From Pyrinomonadaceae bacterium (GTDB lineage: Bacteria > Acidobacteriota > Blastocatellia > Pyrinomonadales > Pyrinomonadaceae): a stretch of DNA of 60,189 nucleotides. This document shows positions 34,154 through 42,395 of this stretch, piece after piece (within the stretch, counting starts at the first letter, position 1; every line of letters begins with the position of its first letter). Under the pieces are notes generated by a model, which saw nothing but the letters and a program-made list of their open reading frames with translations, did no database searches and had not been told where the DNA came from. The DNA is taken from assembly GCA_030838445.1 (NCBI GenBank), contig JAUZFQ010000005.1, positions 1 to 60,189 on the forward strand, read 5' to 3'. Position numbers and translations under genes: made by a program.

Positions 34154-35102
34154 GAGAAAATTTTTGACTCCTGGTGCGACCCGGCGGCGCGTCTGCTGCC
34201 GTTAGGCGGCGGCGACGGGCGGCGGTCGTGGTGTGGACGTAGTGCGGGCGACTTGTGGGCGCGCGCGCGAAAATTGTTGAGTGTCGGGCGCAGGTTGTTC
34301 AATACCTCGCGACGGAAGCGGCGACGACGCCGACGAGGCGCGCGCGCGTGTGGACGATGAGATGAGTTGGGATTGCGAAGTCGGCGGCAGGACGTGTGCT
34401 CAACACAAACTGTTCTACGATGGCCGAACGAAAGCGCGCCTCACGCTGCCACGGCAGGACGTGCCCGGCCGTCACGTGCGCCACTTCCGCCCCGGCGGAA
34501 AAGCGATTTGAACTGTTCACCTTGAAAACCCCGTCGAGCCGTTCTCGCGCGCGTCGTGTGAGAGTTTGCAGACGCGCGTCGGCGGGCGGGCGATTGATTC
34601 GGCGCGCGCATAAATCGCGCGGCGCGGACACCGCGGTGTCCCCCTCCGGCCTGACGTTTCTCGACTCTCGCCAGCCACAGCAGACGGCCTCTCGTGTCGG
34701 GCGCGCGCGAATTCATGCGCGCCCCACGCGGCCGTCAACGGCTTCAAACATCTCATCAACAATCGCGGAACCGTTGTCCGCGACGCTGTAAAAAAAATCG
34801 TCTCGTCTCTGCGGGGTGCGTCATCGAATCGCAACGCGACTCAAAACGCGTCTGCACCGCGCCGGTACATCCGGCTAGGACGAGGCACACGGAGTATAAC
34901 CGACGATCTGGGGAAACGCGAGTAAAGACGCGCGCGGGCGTGTCGAGCCGTTTGACCTGCGGCAGATTTTGGCGATAATGTTTCGCGAAGTTCAATGCGG
35001 CACGACGCGCCAAGTTTTTCCCTGCTACATCTCCCGCGCCCGTCCCGGCACGCACGCCAGTGTCAAATTAGTCAAAAATTCAACTCTCAGGAGAGCATAC
35101 AT
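34154..35102. other. 949-base divergent control region, no convincing gene
   Basis: The largest gene-free stretch in the window, between rne (minus) and the secreted protein gene at 35103 (plus). The short open frames here have random, Arg/Ser-rich translations and no ribosome-binding sites, so I call none of them coding. It includes a GC alternation (gcgcgcgcgcg near 34262), a consensus-like plus-strand promoter at 34952-34979, and presumably the rne promoter and a long 5' leader. In E. coli the rne leader is a feedback target, so this length may matter. Confidence 0.6.
34952..34979 (+). promoter_or_regulatory. sigma70-type promoter for the gene at 35103
   Basis: TTGACC (34952-34957), a 16-base spacer, then GATAAT (34974-34979). 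It would give a leader of about 115 bases to the ATG at 35103. Confidence 0.6.
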
Positions 35103-35933
35103 ATGAAACTCAACTACGGTCGTCTGGCCGCGCCCCTGCTGCTCGTGGCCGGTGCGCTGACGCTGATCTCCCCCGGCACGGGCGCGAACGCCCCCGCTGC
35201 CCCGGCAGTCGAACTTGCCGCGTCGGCTTCGGTAATACAACAGTGCCCCACGGTCACGGTGTCTTGCCCGGACACGGCCGCCGATGGACTCGAAAGCGGT
35301 TTGACCTTCACGGCGAACGTGAGCGGCGGCGACCCGAACGTGACGCCGACCTTCAACTGGACGGTCTCGGCCGGAACGATCAGTTCGGGGCAGGGCACTT
35401 CCTCGATTCAGGTGGACACGACGGGCATCGGCGGGCAGACCGTGACGGCGACCGTGGACGTGGGCGGCTTCCAACGCCAGTGCAGCACCTCCAGTTCGTG
35501 CACGACCAGCGTCGCCAAGAAGAGCGCGCCGACGGTCAAGTTCGCCGAGTACGTCACGCGCGACCTGAGCGCGAATAAGTCGCAGCTCGACAGGTTCGTC
35601 AACGCGCTCCAACAAGACCCGACCGCGCAGGGCTACGTCATCTCCTACGGCGGCCGCACGAGCCAACCCGAAGACGCGCAGAAGGCCGCCGACAATGCGA
35701 CCGACTACACGATGAACACGCGGAAGATGGACGGCGCGCGCACGCTCTCCGGCGTCGGCGGCTACCGCGAGCAGCCGACGGTCGAACTCTGGATCGCGCC
35801 CGCGGGCGGGACGCCCCCCTTGGCGACGCCCACCGTCGCGCCGAAGGACGTGAAGCCCGCGCCCGCGAAGCCTGCGACGAAGGAGACCGCGAAGCCCGCC
35901 GCCAAGCCCGCGCCGAAAGGCAAGAAGTCGTAG
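35103..35933 (+). CDS. secreted Ig-like plus OmpA-like protein with Lys/Pro/Ala tail
   Basis: 276 residues from ATG 35103 (aggag nine bases before). An N-terminal signal peptide (about 1-28) is followed by a PKD/Ig-like beta domain (about 48-135; TFNWTVSAGTISSGQGT). Next comes a domain (about 145-235) with KFAEYVTRDLSANKSQLDRFV, YVISYGGR and a C-terminal GYREQPTVELWI, given as description. This is the OmpA-like module frequent in acidobacterial secreted proteins. The last 40 residues are a Lys/Pro/Ala repeat tail (APAKPATKETAKPAAKPAPK). A periplasmic or surface role is likely. It is a single-gene unit with its own promoter and a terminator. Confidence 0.8.
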   Translation: MKLNYGRLAAPLLLVAGALTLISPGTGANAPAAPAVELAASASVIQQCPTVTVSCPDTAADGLESGLTFTANVSGGDPNVTPTFNWTVSAGTISSGQGTSSIQVDTTGIGGQTVTATVDVGGFQRQCSTSSSCTTSVAKKSAPTVKFAEYVTRDLSANKSQLDRFVNALQQDPTAQGYVISYGGRTSQPEDAQKAADNATDYTMNTRKMDGARTLSGVGGYREQPTVELWIAPAGGTPPLATPTVAPKDVKPAPAKPATKETAKPAAKPAPKGKKS

Positions 35934-36012
35934 CGTAAGGAGTCGGAGAGTAAGGAGTGGTAAGCCGCGAAAGTTTCGCGGCGTGCGACATCCGAGAGGT
36001 CGAAGAAAGTTC

Positions 36013-36045
36013 GAGGGGCGACGTGCAGATGGCACGTCGCCCCTC
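36013..36045. terminator. hairpin between convergent genes
   Basis: A perfect 14-bp stem (36013-36026 with 36032-36045; gaggggcgacgtgc) has a 5-base loop. It lies between the plus-strand gene ending at 35933 and rodA on the minus strand. There is no T-run on either side, so its strength is uncertain. Confidence 0.6.
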
Positions 36046-36080
36046 TCTGTGTTCGGTCACTTGTCCGGCCGCCGGAAGTG

Positions 36081-37205
36081 TCAGTTGACGAAGCGGCGGA
36101 GTTGGACGCTGACGGCGAAGCCGATGGCGATGAAGGTGGCGAGGACGGAGGAGAGTCCCGCGCTCATCATCGGGAGCGGCACGCCGATCACTGGCAGGAG
36201 GCCGAGCGCCATGCCGACGTTGATGAAAATCTGGAAGGCGAGGCCGCCGACAATCGCCATGATGACGAGCATCCCGGCGCGGTCGGGCGCGCGGCGCGCG
36301 CCCATCAGGAGGCGTGACAAAAGTACCGCGTAGGCGACGAGCAACAGGATCGAGCCGACGAAGCCCGTGCGCTCGGCCGTCACGGCGAAGATGAAATCGG
36401 AGTGGGGTTCGGGGAGGAATTTCAGACGGCTCTGCGAGTATTCGGTCGAGCCGCCGCCCGTGCCCGCCACGCCGCCTTTGCCGACGGAGAGGATGGATTG
36501 ATACGTCTGGTAGCCGTAGCCCTTGCGGTCGGCCTTTTCGGGGTCGATGATCGCCTGAATGCGTTGCTGCTGGTAGTTCTTGATCTTGCCGGTCTTGACG
36601 CCGACGACGTAGGCCGCCGGAATCAGCACCACGCTCAGGGCGAGCGAGGCGAGGACGACCCACATCCGCACCGACGACAGGAAGAGTACGACGGCGAGCA
36701 GCGGCACGTAGGTGATGACCTGTCCCGCGTCCGGTTCGAGCAGAATCAGACCGGCGGGCAAGGCAAGTATGCCGACGCCGACGGCGATCTCCATCCAACC
36801 CAGTGCGTTCCCGCGTTGTTTGCCGTAATAGTAGGCCAGCATCAGCACGGTCGGAATCTTGACGAACTCCGAGGGCTGAAACTGCCCGACGACCGGCATC
36901 CTGATCCAGCACTGCTGCCCGTTGATCCTGAGGCCGATGCCGGGAATCAGCACGAGGACGAGCAGCACGAGGCCGAACAGGTAGAAGGCGGGCGCGAAAT
37001 GGACGAGCTTGCGGTAGTCCGTGAAGGCGACGGCGAAAAGAGCGACGAGCGAGATCGCCAGCCCGATGAGTTGTTTCTTCCAGTAGTTCTCAAGCGGCTG
37101 CGCGTTGTGAATCTGCCATGTGCCGAAGAAGACGATGCCCGTGGCGAGCAGCGTCAGCAGCCAGTCGAAATCGCGGAAGCGGCCTTTTTCTAAAATTGCG
37201 ACCAT
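36081..37205 (-). CDS. rodA: peptidoglycan glycosyltransferase RodA (SEDS)
   Basis: RodA polymerises glycan strands for cell elongation with its partner PBP2. It has 374 residues with about ten membrane helices. SEDS blocks are present: IRMPVVGQFQPSEFVKIP, a variant EPDAG in place of the usual QPDLG (the Asp is kept), and a C-terminal GVPLPMMSAGLSSVLATF. The loop FLPEPHSDFIFAVTAE is typical. It is the last gene of mreB-mreC-mreD-mrdA-rodA, transcribed on the minus strand. The upstream mrdA stop is 84 bases away across a heptad element. Confidence 0.96.
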   Translation of the reverse strand: MVAILEKGRFRDFDWLLTLLATGIVFFGTWQIHNAQPLENYWKKQLIGLAISLVALFAVAFTDYRKLVHFAPAFYLFGLVLLVLVLIPGIGLRINGQQCWIRMPVVGQFQPSEFVKIPTVLMLAYYYGKQRGNALGWMEIAVGVGILALPAGLILLEPDAGQVITYVPLLAVVLFLSSVRMWVVLASLALSVVLIPAAYVVGVKTGKIKNYQQQRIQAIIDPEKADRKGYGYQTYQSILSVGKGGVAGTGGGSTEYSQSRLKFLPEPHSDFIFAVTAERTGFVGSILLLVAYAVLLSRLLMGARRAPDRAGMLVIMAIVGGLAFQIFINVGMALGLLPVIGVPLPMMSAGLSSVLATFIAIGFAVSVQLRRFVN

Positions 37206-37213
37206 AGCAAAAC

Positions 37214-37313
37214 AGAGGTCAGTGGTTAGAGGTCAGAGGTTAGAGTTCGAAGGTCGGCATCAGTCAGTTTCAGCTTTAACTGCGGCGGTTACTGATGGCC
37301 GACCTGCGACTTC
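37214..37313. repeat. heptad inverted repeat overlapping the mrdA 3' end
   Basis: aggtcag, tggttag, aggtcag, aggttag, then agttcgaaggtcggcatcag on the left. On the right, ctgatggccgacctgcga, then cttcggag. The right arm encodes the last residues of MrdA (PKSQVGHQ). Confidence 0.85.
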
Positions 37314-39229
37314 GGAGTTTTAATTTCCGCGACATCCTGCGGCGCTGCGTCGGGACGGGTCTTGCGGTAGTAGACCTCGTAGACGGCCTTCGTCGCGGGG
37401 GCGGCGAACTTGCCGCCGAAGCCGACGTTTTCGATGAGCGCGATACTGGCGATTTCGGGTTTGTAAGCGGGCGCATAAGCGACGAACCAAGAGTGGTCTT
37501 TGTTCTCGCCCGTGTCCTTGCCGAGCGAGACGACCTGCGCCGTCCCGGTCTTGCCCGCCACGTCGAAGCCCGCCATCTGCATCGCGCCGCCCGTGCCGCC
37601 CGCGTTCACCACCTGCCACATCCCATCGACCACCATCCGGTGATGCTCCGGCGTGATGGGCACGACCTTCGGGTTGGGACGCGACGGATCGAGCGGCACA
37701 AAGGTGCGCGCCTCGCGTTCGGGTCGGTAGTCGAACTTGCCCGGCTCGCCTATTGCCGGGATGGCGTGCACCTCTCGGAGCAGGTGCGGCACGTAGAGTT
37801 GGCCGCCGACGCTGATGCCCGCAATCGTGCGCAGCATCGAGAGCGGCGTCATGTTCTCGTAGACCTGACCAAAGGAGGCGAACACCGTGTCAATGTCGCC
37901 CCAGTCGGCGGCCTTCGGCTGAAACTTCTTCTTGAACTCGCGCGAGGGCGTCCAACTGATCAACTCGTGCGGCAGGTCAACGCCCGTGCGCTTGTTGAGA
38001 TCGAAACTCTCGACCATCTGCATGATGCCTTCGAGTTTCATCTTCAAGCCGAGACGATAAAAATAGCCGTCGCACGAATGCTTGATCGCCGTGCGCAACT
38101 CCGGCGTGCCGTGATGCCCCATGCAGCGCGTGAACTTGTTGCCGACCGTGATGCCGCCGCCGCAGACGAGGCCGGAGTGCTCCGTCGTGATCGCGCCCTG
38201 TTCCAGACCGGCCACAGCCATCGGAATCTTCCACGTCGAACCCGGCGGGTAGCGGCCGCGGATGGCGCGGTTGTAGAGCGGGCGTCTCGGGTCTTTGATG
38301 AGCGCGGCGTATTCGGCGCGTCCCGCTTTGGTGGCGATGCGCTGCGAGAAGAGGTTCGGGTCGAAGGTCGGGGCGGAGGCCATGGCGAGAATCTCGCCGT
38401 TGCGCGGGTCAACCGAGATGATCACGCCGCGCCCCGAAGGCGAGTTGCGGAGTTGCTCCTCGGCCGTCTCCTGCAAGTCGAGGTCAATCGTCGTCACGAT
38501 GTCCTGACCGGGCTGCGGCGACACTTTCTCGATCTCGTCCTGAATGCGCCCGCGACTGTCAACGATCACTTTGCGATAGCCGTCGCGCCCGCGCAGGTAG
38601 TTATCGTAGGTGGCTTCCAAGCCCTCCTGCCCGATGATATCGCCGGGCTTGAGACCCTTCACCTTGTACTCTTCGCGCTCCAACTGCTTCGGGTTCACCT
38701 CGGCGACGTAGCCGAGGACGTGCGCGAGCACGCCGTTCTCCGGGTAGCGGCGTTGCGGCTGCTGCTCGATGCGCAGTTCCGGGTGGTCGAACCCCTGCCG
38801 CGCCTCGACCCACTGGATGTCGGCCATCGTCGCGTTCTGCTTGATAATGATGGACTCGAAGGCGGGCTGCGACTTGAGTTCGGCGAAGCGGTCGCGCAAG
38901 AGTTCGGGGTCTATAAAGAGTCCTTCCGAGAGCGGCGCGACGAGCGTGGAGAAGTCTTTGCCCTGCATCTCCTCGCGCGAGAGAATGACGTTGTAGATCG
39001 GGCGCGAGTCAACGAGGATGCGGCCGTTGCGGTCGAAGATCGTGCCGCGCTGCGCGGGGATGGGCAGCAAGCGCACGCGCTGGTTCTCCGCGCGCTCGGC
39101 GTAGTACGCGCCATTGACGACTTGCAGGAAGTAGAGCCTGACGCCCAACACGGCCAGCAGCGCGAAGACAATCACCTGAATGATCCGCAGCCGCAGGCGC
39201 AAATTTTGCGATTCGTCGTGGAATTTCAT
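37289..39229 (-). CDS. mrdA: penicillin-binding protein 2
   Basis: The DD-transpeptidase that cross-links peptidoglycan during elongation. It has 646 residues. An N-terminal membrane helix (about 16-38) and the PBP dimer domain precede the transpeptidase domain. The active site is intact: STWK with Ser331 and Lys334, SCD (385-387, the S-x-N position with Asp, as in many PBP2), and KTG at 560-562. The C-terminal eight residues (PKSQVGHQ) are encoded by the arm of the repeat element at 37214-37313. It sits between mreD and rodA; the spacer to mreD is filled by another element. Confidence 0.96.
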   Translation of the reverse strand: MKFHDESQNLRLRLRIIQVIVFALLAVLGVRLYFLQVVNGAYYAERAENQRVRLLPIPAQRGTIFDRNGRILVDSRPIYNVILSREEMQGKDFSTLVAPLSEGLFIDPELLRDRFAELKSQPAFESIIIKQNATMADIQWVEARQGFDHPELRIEQQPQRRYPENGVLAHVLGYVAEVNPKQLEREEYKVKGLKPGDIIGQEGLEATYDNYLRGRDGYRKVIVDSRGRIQDEIEKVSPQPGQDIVTTIDLDLQETAEEQLRNSPSGRGVIISVDPRNGEILAMASAPTFDPNLFSQRIATKAGRAEYAALIKDPRRPLYNRAIRGRYPPGSTWKIPMAVAGLEQGAITTEHSGLVCGGGITVGNKFTRCMGHHGTPELRTAIKHSCDGYFYRLGLKMKLEGIMQMVESFDLNKRTGVDLPHELISWTPSREFKKKFQPKAADWGDIDTVFASFGQVYENMTPLSMLRTIAGISVGGQLYVPHLLREVHAIPAIGEPGKFDYRPEREARTFVPLDPSRPNPKVVPITPEHHRMVVDGMWQVVNAGGTGGAMQMAGFDVAGKTGTAQVVSLGKDTGENKDHSWFVAYAPAYKPEIASIALIENVGFGGKFAAPATKAVYEVYYRKTRPDAAPQDVAEIKTPKSQVGHQ

Positions 39230-39232
39230 AAC

Positions 39233-39344
39233 TGGTGAACGGTCAATGGTAAATGGTGAATGGTGGATGACAGGTCGCCGGGACGACTAACCCGGCGCGG
39301 TGAATAGTGTAACCCATTTACCATTCACTATTCACCATTTACCC
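39233..39344. repeat. heptad inverted repeat, ggtaaatg type
   Basis: Left arm ggtgaacggtcaatgg, taaatgg, tgaatgg. Right arm cccatttaccattcacta, then ttcaccatttacc. Between the arms is a second small hairpin (ccggg...cccgg). It fills the mreD-mrdA junction. Confidence 0.9.
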
Positions 39345-39349
39345 TCGCG

Positions 39350-39883
39350 CTATCTTCTGCTGACCAGACTGCGGCGCGCGGCGCGGCGGCGGAAGGCGAA
39401 CTGGCGACGCTGGCGCGCGCGGTCGCTGAAAAAAATGTCGAACATGTAAAAGATGAACGTCCCGGCGACGGTCGTCGCGATCATCTTGTAGGCCGCCGTC
39501 TCGGCGAAGGCGACGAGCGACGGCTGGCCGAGCAGGCGGTGGAGTAAGACGATGACGACGGCGTCGAGCGCGACCGCACCAGCTAAGACGGGAATCCGCG
39601 CCAGCGGGTTGTCGAGCATCACGCGCGTCACGAGCGCGGCGATCAGGTAGGCGATGAGCGTCTTGGAAAAACCGTTCGCGCCGAGCAGCCCCTTGCTGAA
39701 AAAGTCTGTGGCGACACCGGCCACGAAGCCGACGATGAGCGCCTGCACCACGTCGCGCCGGAGCGCGAAGTAGGTGACGACGATGAGCGGCAGATCGAGG
39801 TGAACGAGCGGCGGCCAGACGAGGCGCAGGTTCGTCTGCAACAACACGGCGAGCGCGACACAAACGGCGATCTTCAGTTTCAT
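39350..39883 (-). CDS. mreD: rod shape-determining protein MreD
   Basis: An inner-membrane partner of MreC in the elongasome. It has 177 residues with about five membrane helices and a basic C-terminal tail (FAFRRRAARRSLVSRR). DLPLIVVTYFALRRDVVQALIVGFVAG, given as description, carries the typical Arg-containing loop, and the C-terminal helix ends IFYMFDIFF. Sequence conservation of MreD is low; the assignment leans on its place between mreC and mrdA. The start at 39883 follows the large nested element directly. Confidence 0.93.
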   Translation of the reverse strand: MKLKIAVCVALAVLLQTNLRLVWPPLVHLDLPLIVVTYFALRRDVVQALIVGFVAGVATDFFSKGLLGANGFSKTLIAYLIAALVTRVMLDNPLARIPVLAGAVALDAVVIVLLHRLLGQPSLVAFAETAAYKMIATTVAGTFIFYMFDIFFSDRARQRRQFAFRRRAARRSLVSRR

Positions 39884-39890
39884 AAAAACA

Positions 39891-40046
39891 GTGATGAGTG
39901 ACGAGTGACAGGTGACGAGAGCAAAGACAAGAAAGCCGTGAATCGTGAATCGTGAATCGTGAATAGAGGAAAGCGTTTCTATTCACGATTTTCTACTCAC
40001 GATTTACTGTTTTAACTTGTCACTTGTCACTTGTCACTCGTCACTG
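39891..40046. repeat. nested heptad element in the mreC-mreD junction
   Basis: Outer arms: gtgatga, gtgacga, gtgacag, gtgacga on the left; cttgtcacttgtcacttg, then tcactcgtcact on the right. Inner arms: aagccgtgaatcgtgaat, then repeated cgtgaat on the left; attcacg, attttct, actcacg, atttact on the right. The inner element is in the opposite orientation to that at 5415-5490. The right outer arm encodes the MreC C-terminus. Confidence 0.92.
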
Positions 40047-40950
40047 CTTTCCCAGTGTTCGACGTTGCGGCCGCGGCGGTCGGAGCGGGCGGCGGGGTGC
40101 GTGGCGGCGGGTGGTAGAGCAGCACCGCCACCTCACCGAGTGAATTCAGGCGCGCGCTCGGCTTCACTTTGATCTCGTGCGGGGAAGTGGCCGACCCCTG
40201 CTTGAACTCCACCACCTGCCCGACGCTCAAGCCCGCCGGGTAGATGCTGTCCTGTCCCGTCGTCACCACGAGGTCGCCCTGTTTGATCGCTTCCAGCCCG
40301 GAGACGTAACGCATGTCGAGCAGGCCGTTGCTGCCGAAGCCGCGCACCGAACCCATCGCCTGCGACGTGCCGAGTTGACCGACGACCGCGCCCGCTGCCG
40401 CGCGTTCGTCCGTGATCAAAAGCACCTGCGACGTGACGGGGCTGACGCCGATGACACGCCCGACGATGCCCTCGTGCGTCACGACCGGCATGTCCTTCTC
40501 GATGCCTGACGAACTGCCGCGATTGATCATCACGGAGTCGAACCACTCGGACGGGTCGCGTGCGATGACGCGCGCCGTGACGGTCTGGTAGCCGCTCTTT
40601 TCCTTGAGGTCGAGGAGTCCTTTGAGCCGTTCGTTCTCGTCGCGCGCCATGCGCGCCTCGCGCAGTTCGGTCTCGGTCAAGGCGAGTCGGCGTTTGAGGT
40701 CTTCGTTTTCGGAGGCGGCGCGGTTGAGGCTGCCGAGGTGTTGGAAGAAGCCCGACCCCGCGCCCGTCGCGCCCGAAAAGAGGCTCTGCACCGGCGAGGC
40801 CACGGCCTGCGCCCACACCTGAATCAGTGGTTTACCGCCCGACGGGTCGCGCGCCGACACGGACATCAACACCAGATTCACGCCGAGCAACGCCAGCAAC
40901 CACAGCGGCGCGCGCTGCCTGATCTCTTTCTGCGTTCGCGTCACAGCCAT
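40027..40950 (-). CDS. mreC: rod shape-determining protein MreC
   Basis: A periplasmic scaffold linking MreB to the wall-synthesis enzymes. It has 307 residues. A membrane helix (about 15-33) is followed by a coiled coil (about 70-112; ENEDLKRRLALTETELREARM) and the double beta-barrel MreC domain (about 118-275; ARVIARDPSEWFDSVMINRG, VVTHEGIVGRV, VLLITDERAAAGA), both segments given as description. A Pro/Thr/Ala-rich tail ends AVTSDK. Those last residues and the stop are encoded by gtgac heptads of the element at 39891-40046, as in folP. Confidence 0.96.
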   Translation of the reverse strand: MAVTRTQKEIRQRAPLWLLALLGVNLVLMSVSARDPSGGKPLIQVWAQAVASPVQSLFSGATGAGSGFFQHLGSLNRAASENEDLKRRLALTETELREARMARDENERLKGLLDLKEKSGYQTVTARVIARDPSEWFDSVMINRGSSSGIEKDMPVVTHEGIVGRVIGVSPVTSQVLLITDERAAAGAVVGQLGTSQAMGSVRGFGSNGLLDMRYVSGLEAIKQGDLVVTTGQDSIYPAGLSVGQVVEFKQGSATSPHEIKVKPSARLNSLGEVAVLLYHPPPRTPPPAPTAAAATSNTGKAVTSDK

Positions 40951-40953
40951 GGC

Positions 40954-41033
40954 TGGTAAATAGTGAATCGTAAATCGTAAATAGACTAAAGCCGGAAGTT
41001 TCTATTCACGATTTACGATGTACGATTCACGGC
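40954..41033. repeat. heptad inverted repeat, gtaaatc/gtgaatc type
   Basis: Left arm ggtaaatagtgaatcg, taaatcg, taaatag. Right arm tctattcacgatttacga, then tgtacgattcacggcttt. It fills the mreB-mreC junction and ends three bases from the mreB stop. The ends match the element at 5415-5490. Confidence 0.92.
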
Positions 41034-41035
41034 TT

Positions 41036-42082
41036 TTAGTTTCCGCCCGTCAGGGTGTTGTCCCACTTCACGCGCTTGAGGAGGTTGAAGTCCGAGAGCA
41101 TCTTGCCCGCGCCGAGCACGACGGACGAGAGCGGGTCTTCGGAAACCGAGACGGGAAGGCCGGTCTCGATGGAGAGCCGCTTGTCCAGATTCTTCAAGAG
41201 CGCGCCGCCGCCCGTTAAGACGATGCCGCGTTCCACGATGTCGGCCGACAACTCCGGCGGCGTGCGCTCCAAGGCGACGCGCACGGCGTTGACGATGGTC
41301 GAGATCGAATCGGCCAGAGCCTCGCGCACTTCGTCGTCCGTGATGGTAATCGTTTTGGGGATGCCTTCGATGAGGTTGCGCCCGCGCACGTCCATCGAGA
41401 GTTGCTCGTCTAAGGGGAAGGCCGAGCCGAGTTGAATCTTGATCATCTCGGCCGTGCGTTCGCCGATCAGCAAATTGTATTTGCGTTTGATGAAACTCGT
41501 GATCGCCTCGTCCATCTCGTTACCGGCGACGCGTACGGCGCGCGAGTAGACGATGCCTGAAAGCGAGATGACGGCGATGTCGGTCGTGCCGCCGCCGATG
41601 TCCACGATCATGTTGCCGTGCGGCTCTGTGATCGGCAGTCCCGCGCCGATGGCCGCCGCCATCGCTTCTTCCACGAGATACACTTCCGAAGCCTTCGCGC
41701 GATAGGCGGAGTCTTCGACGGCGCGGCGTTCGACCTGCGTGATCTCACTTGGTATGCCGATGACGACGCGCGGTGAGACCCACGACTTGCCGTTGTGCGC
41801 CTTGCGGATGAAGTGTTGGAGCATCTTCTCCGTCACCTCGAAGTTGGCGATCACGCCGTCCTTCATCGGGCGGATGGCGACGATGTTGCCGGGCGTGCGC
41901 CCCAACATCTCTTTGGCCTCCTTGCCCACGGCGAGCGGCTGATTGGTGGACTTGTTGATGGCGACGATTGACGGCTCGGACACGACGATGCCGCGCCCTT
42001 TGGCATAGACGAGCGTGTTGGCAGTGCCGAGGTCTATCGCCAGATCGCTGGAAAATAGACTAAAGAGTGATTTAAAGGCCAT
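41036..42082 (-). CDS. mreB: rod shape-determining protein MreB (actin homologue)
   Basis: The bacterial actin that organises elongation-type wall growth. It has 348 residues from the ATG at 42082 ([23 protein letters not shown], given as description); an upstream in-frame start at 42214 is not supported. Nucleotide-binding blocks are present: [14 protein letters not shown] (phosphate 1), [15 protein letters not shown] (phosphate 2) and the adenosine motif [15 protein letters not shown]. It is the first gene of the mre operon. No strong Shine-Dalgarno sequence is seen (ttgaaaaatta before ATG). Confidence 0.97.
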   Translation of the reverse strand: MAFKSLFSLFSSDLAIDLGTANTLVYAKGRGIVVSEPSIVAINKSTNQPLAVGKEAKEMLGRTPGNIVAIRPMKDGVIANFEVTEKMLQHFIRKAHNGKSWVSPRVVIGIPSEITQVERRAVEDSAYRAKASEVYLVEEAMAAAIGAGLPITEPHGNMIVDIGGGTTDIAVISLSGIVYSRAVRVAGNEMDEAITSFIKRKYNLLIGERTAEMIKIQLGSAFPLDEQLSMDVRGRNLIEGIPKTITITDDEVREALADSISTIVNAVRVALERTPPELSADIVERGIVLTGGGALLKNLDKRLSIETGLPVSVSEDPLSSVVLGAGKMLSDFNLLKRVKWDNTLTGGN

Positions 42083-42299
42083 TAATTTTTCAATCCAAGC
42101 ATGAATGTGTTGCGTCAGAAATGAACGTTCGGAGCGCGGCTTCGGCAAAGTTAGAGGATTACATGAAATAACGACACGTAAGTCCGACTTCTCACAGCAC
42201 CCTGCGAGGCTCACGCCTCGCGACGCCCTACCAACTCAACAAGATACAACGAAAAAGCCCAAATACTAAAGCCAAGAGGCTCAAATCGCGGATTTTAAT
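42083..42299 (-). promoter_or_regulatory. upstream region of the mre operon
   Basis: About 217 bases between mreB and the repeat at 42300. It includes a small palindrome gcgagg...cctcgc near 42208-42225. I see no consensus -35/-10 pair, although this is the only non-repeat place for the operon promoter. Confidence 0.4.
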
Positions 42300-42393
42300 A
42301 AGTTCCAAGCTCCAGGTTTCAGGTTCCAAGTCGCAAAACCACGTTTGACTTCGGACTTGAGACCTGGAACCTGGAACCTGAAACCTGGAACTT
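42300..42393. repeat. heptad inverted repeat, ccaggtt type
   Basis: aagttccaagctccaggt, ttcaggttcc on the left. ggaacctggaacctgaaa, cctggaactt on the right. It ends three bases before the stop codon of the cyclase gene at 42396. It is related to the tttcaag element at 12056-12138. Confidence 0.9.
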
Positions 42394-42395
42394 AT

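Noticed and set aside
34281-34834. Several 75-130 codon frames upstream of rne
   Set aside because: No ribosome-binding sites; Arg/Ser-rich translations on both strands indicate non-coding GC-rich DNA.
35638-36912. 424-codon frame antisense or out of frame across rodA and the secreted-protein gene
   Set aside because: Overlaps the convincing rodA frame and a hairpin; the product is Arg-rich and featureless.
37295-39238. 647-codon frame antisense to mrdA
   Set aside because: mrdA has all catalytic motifs; the antisense product has none.
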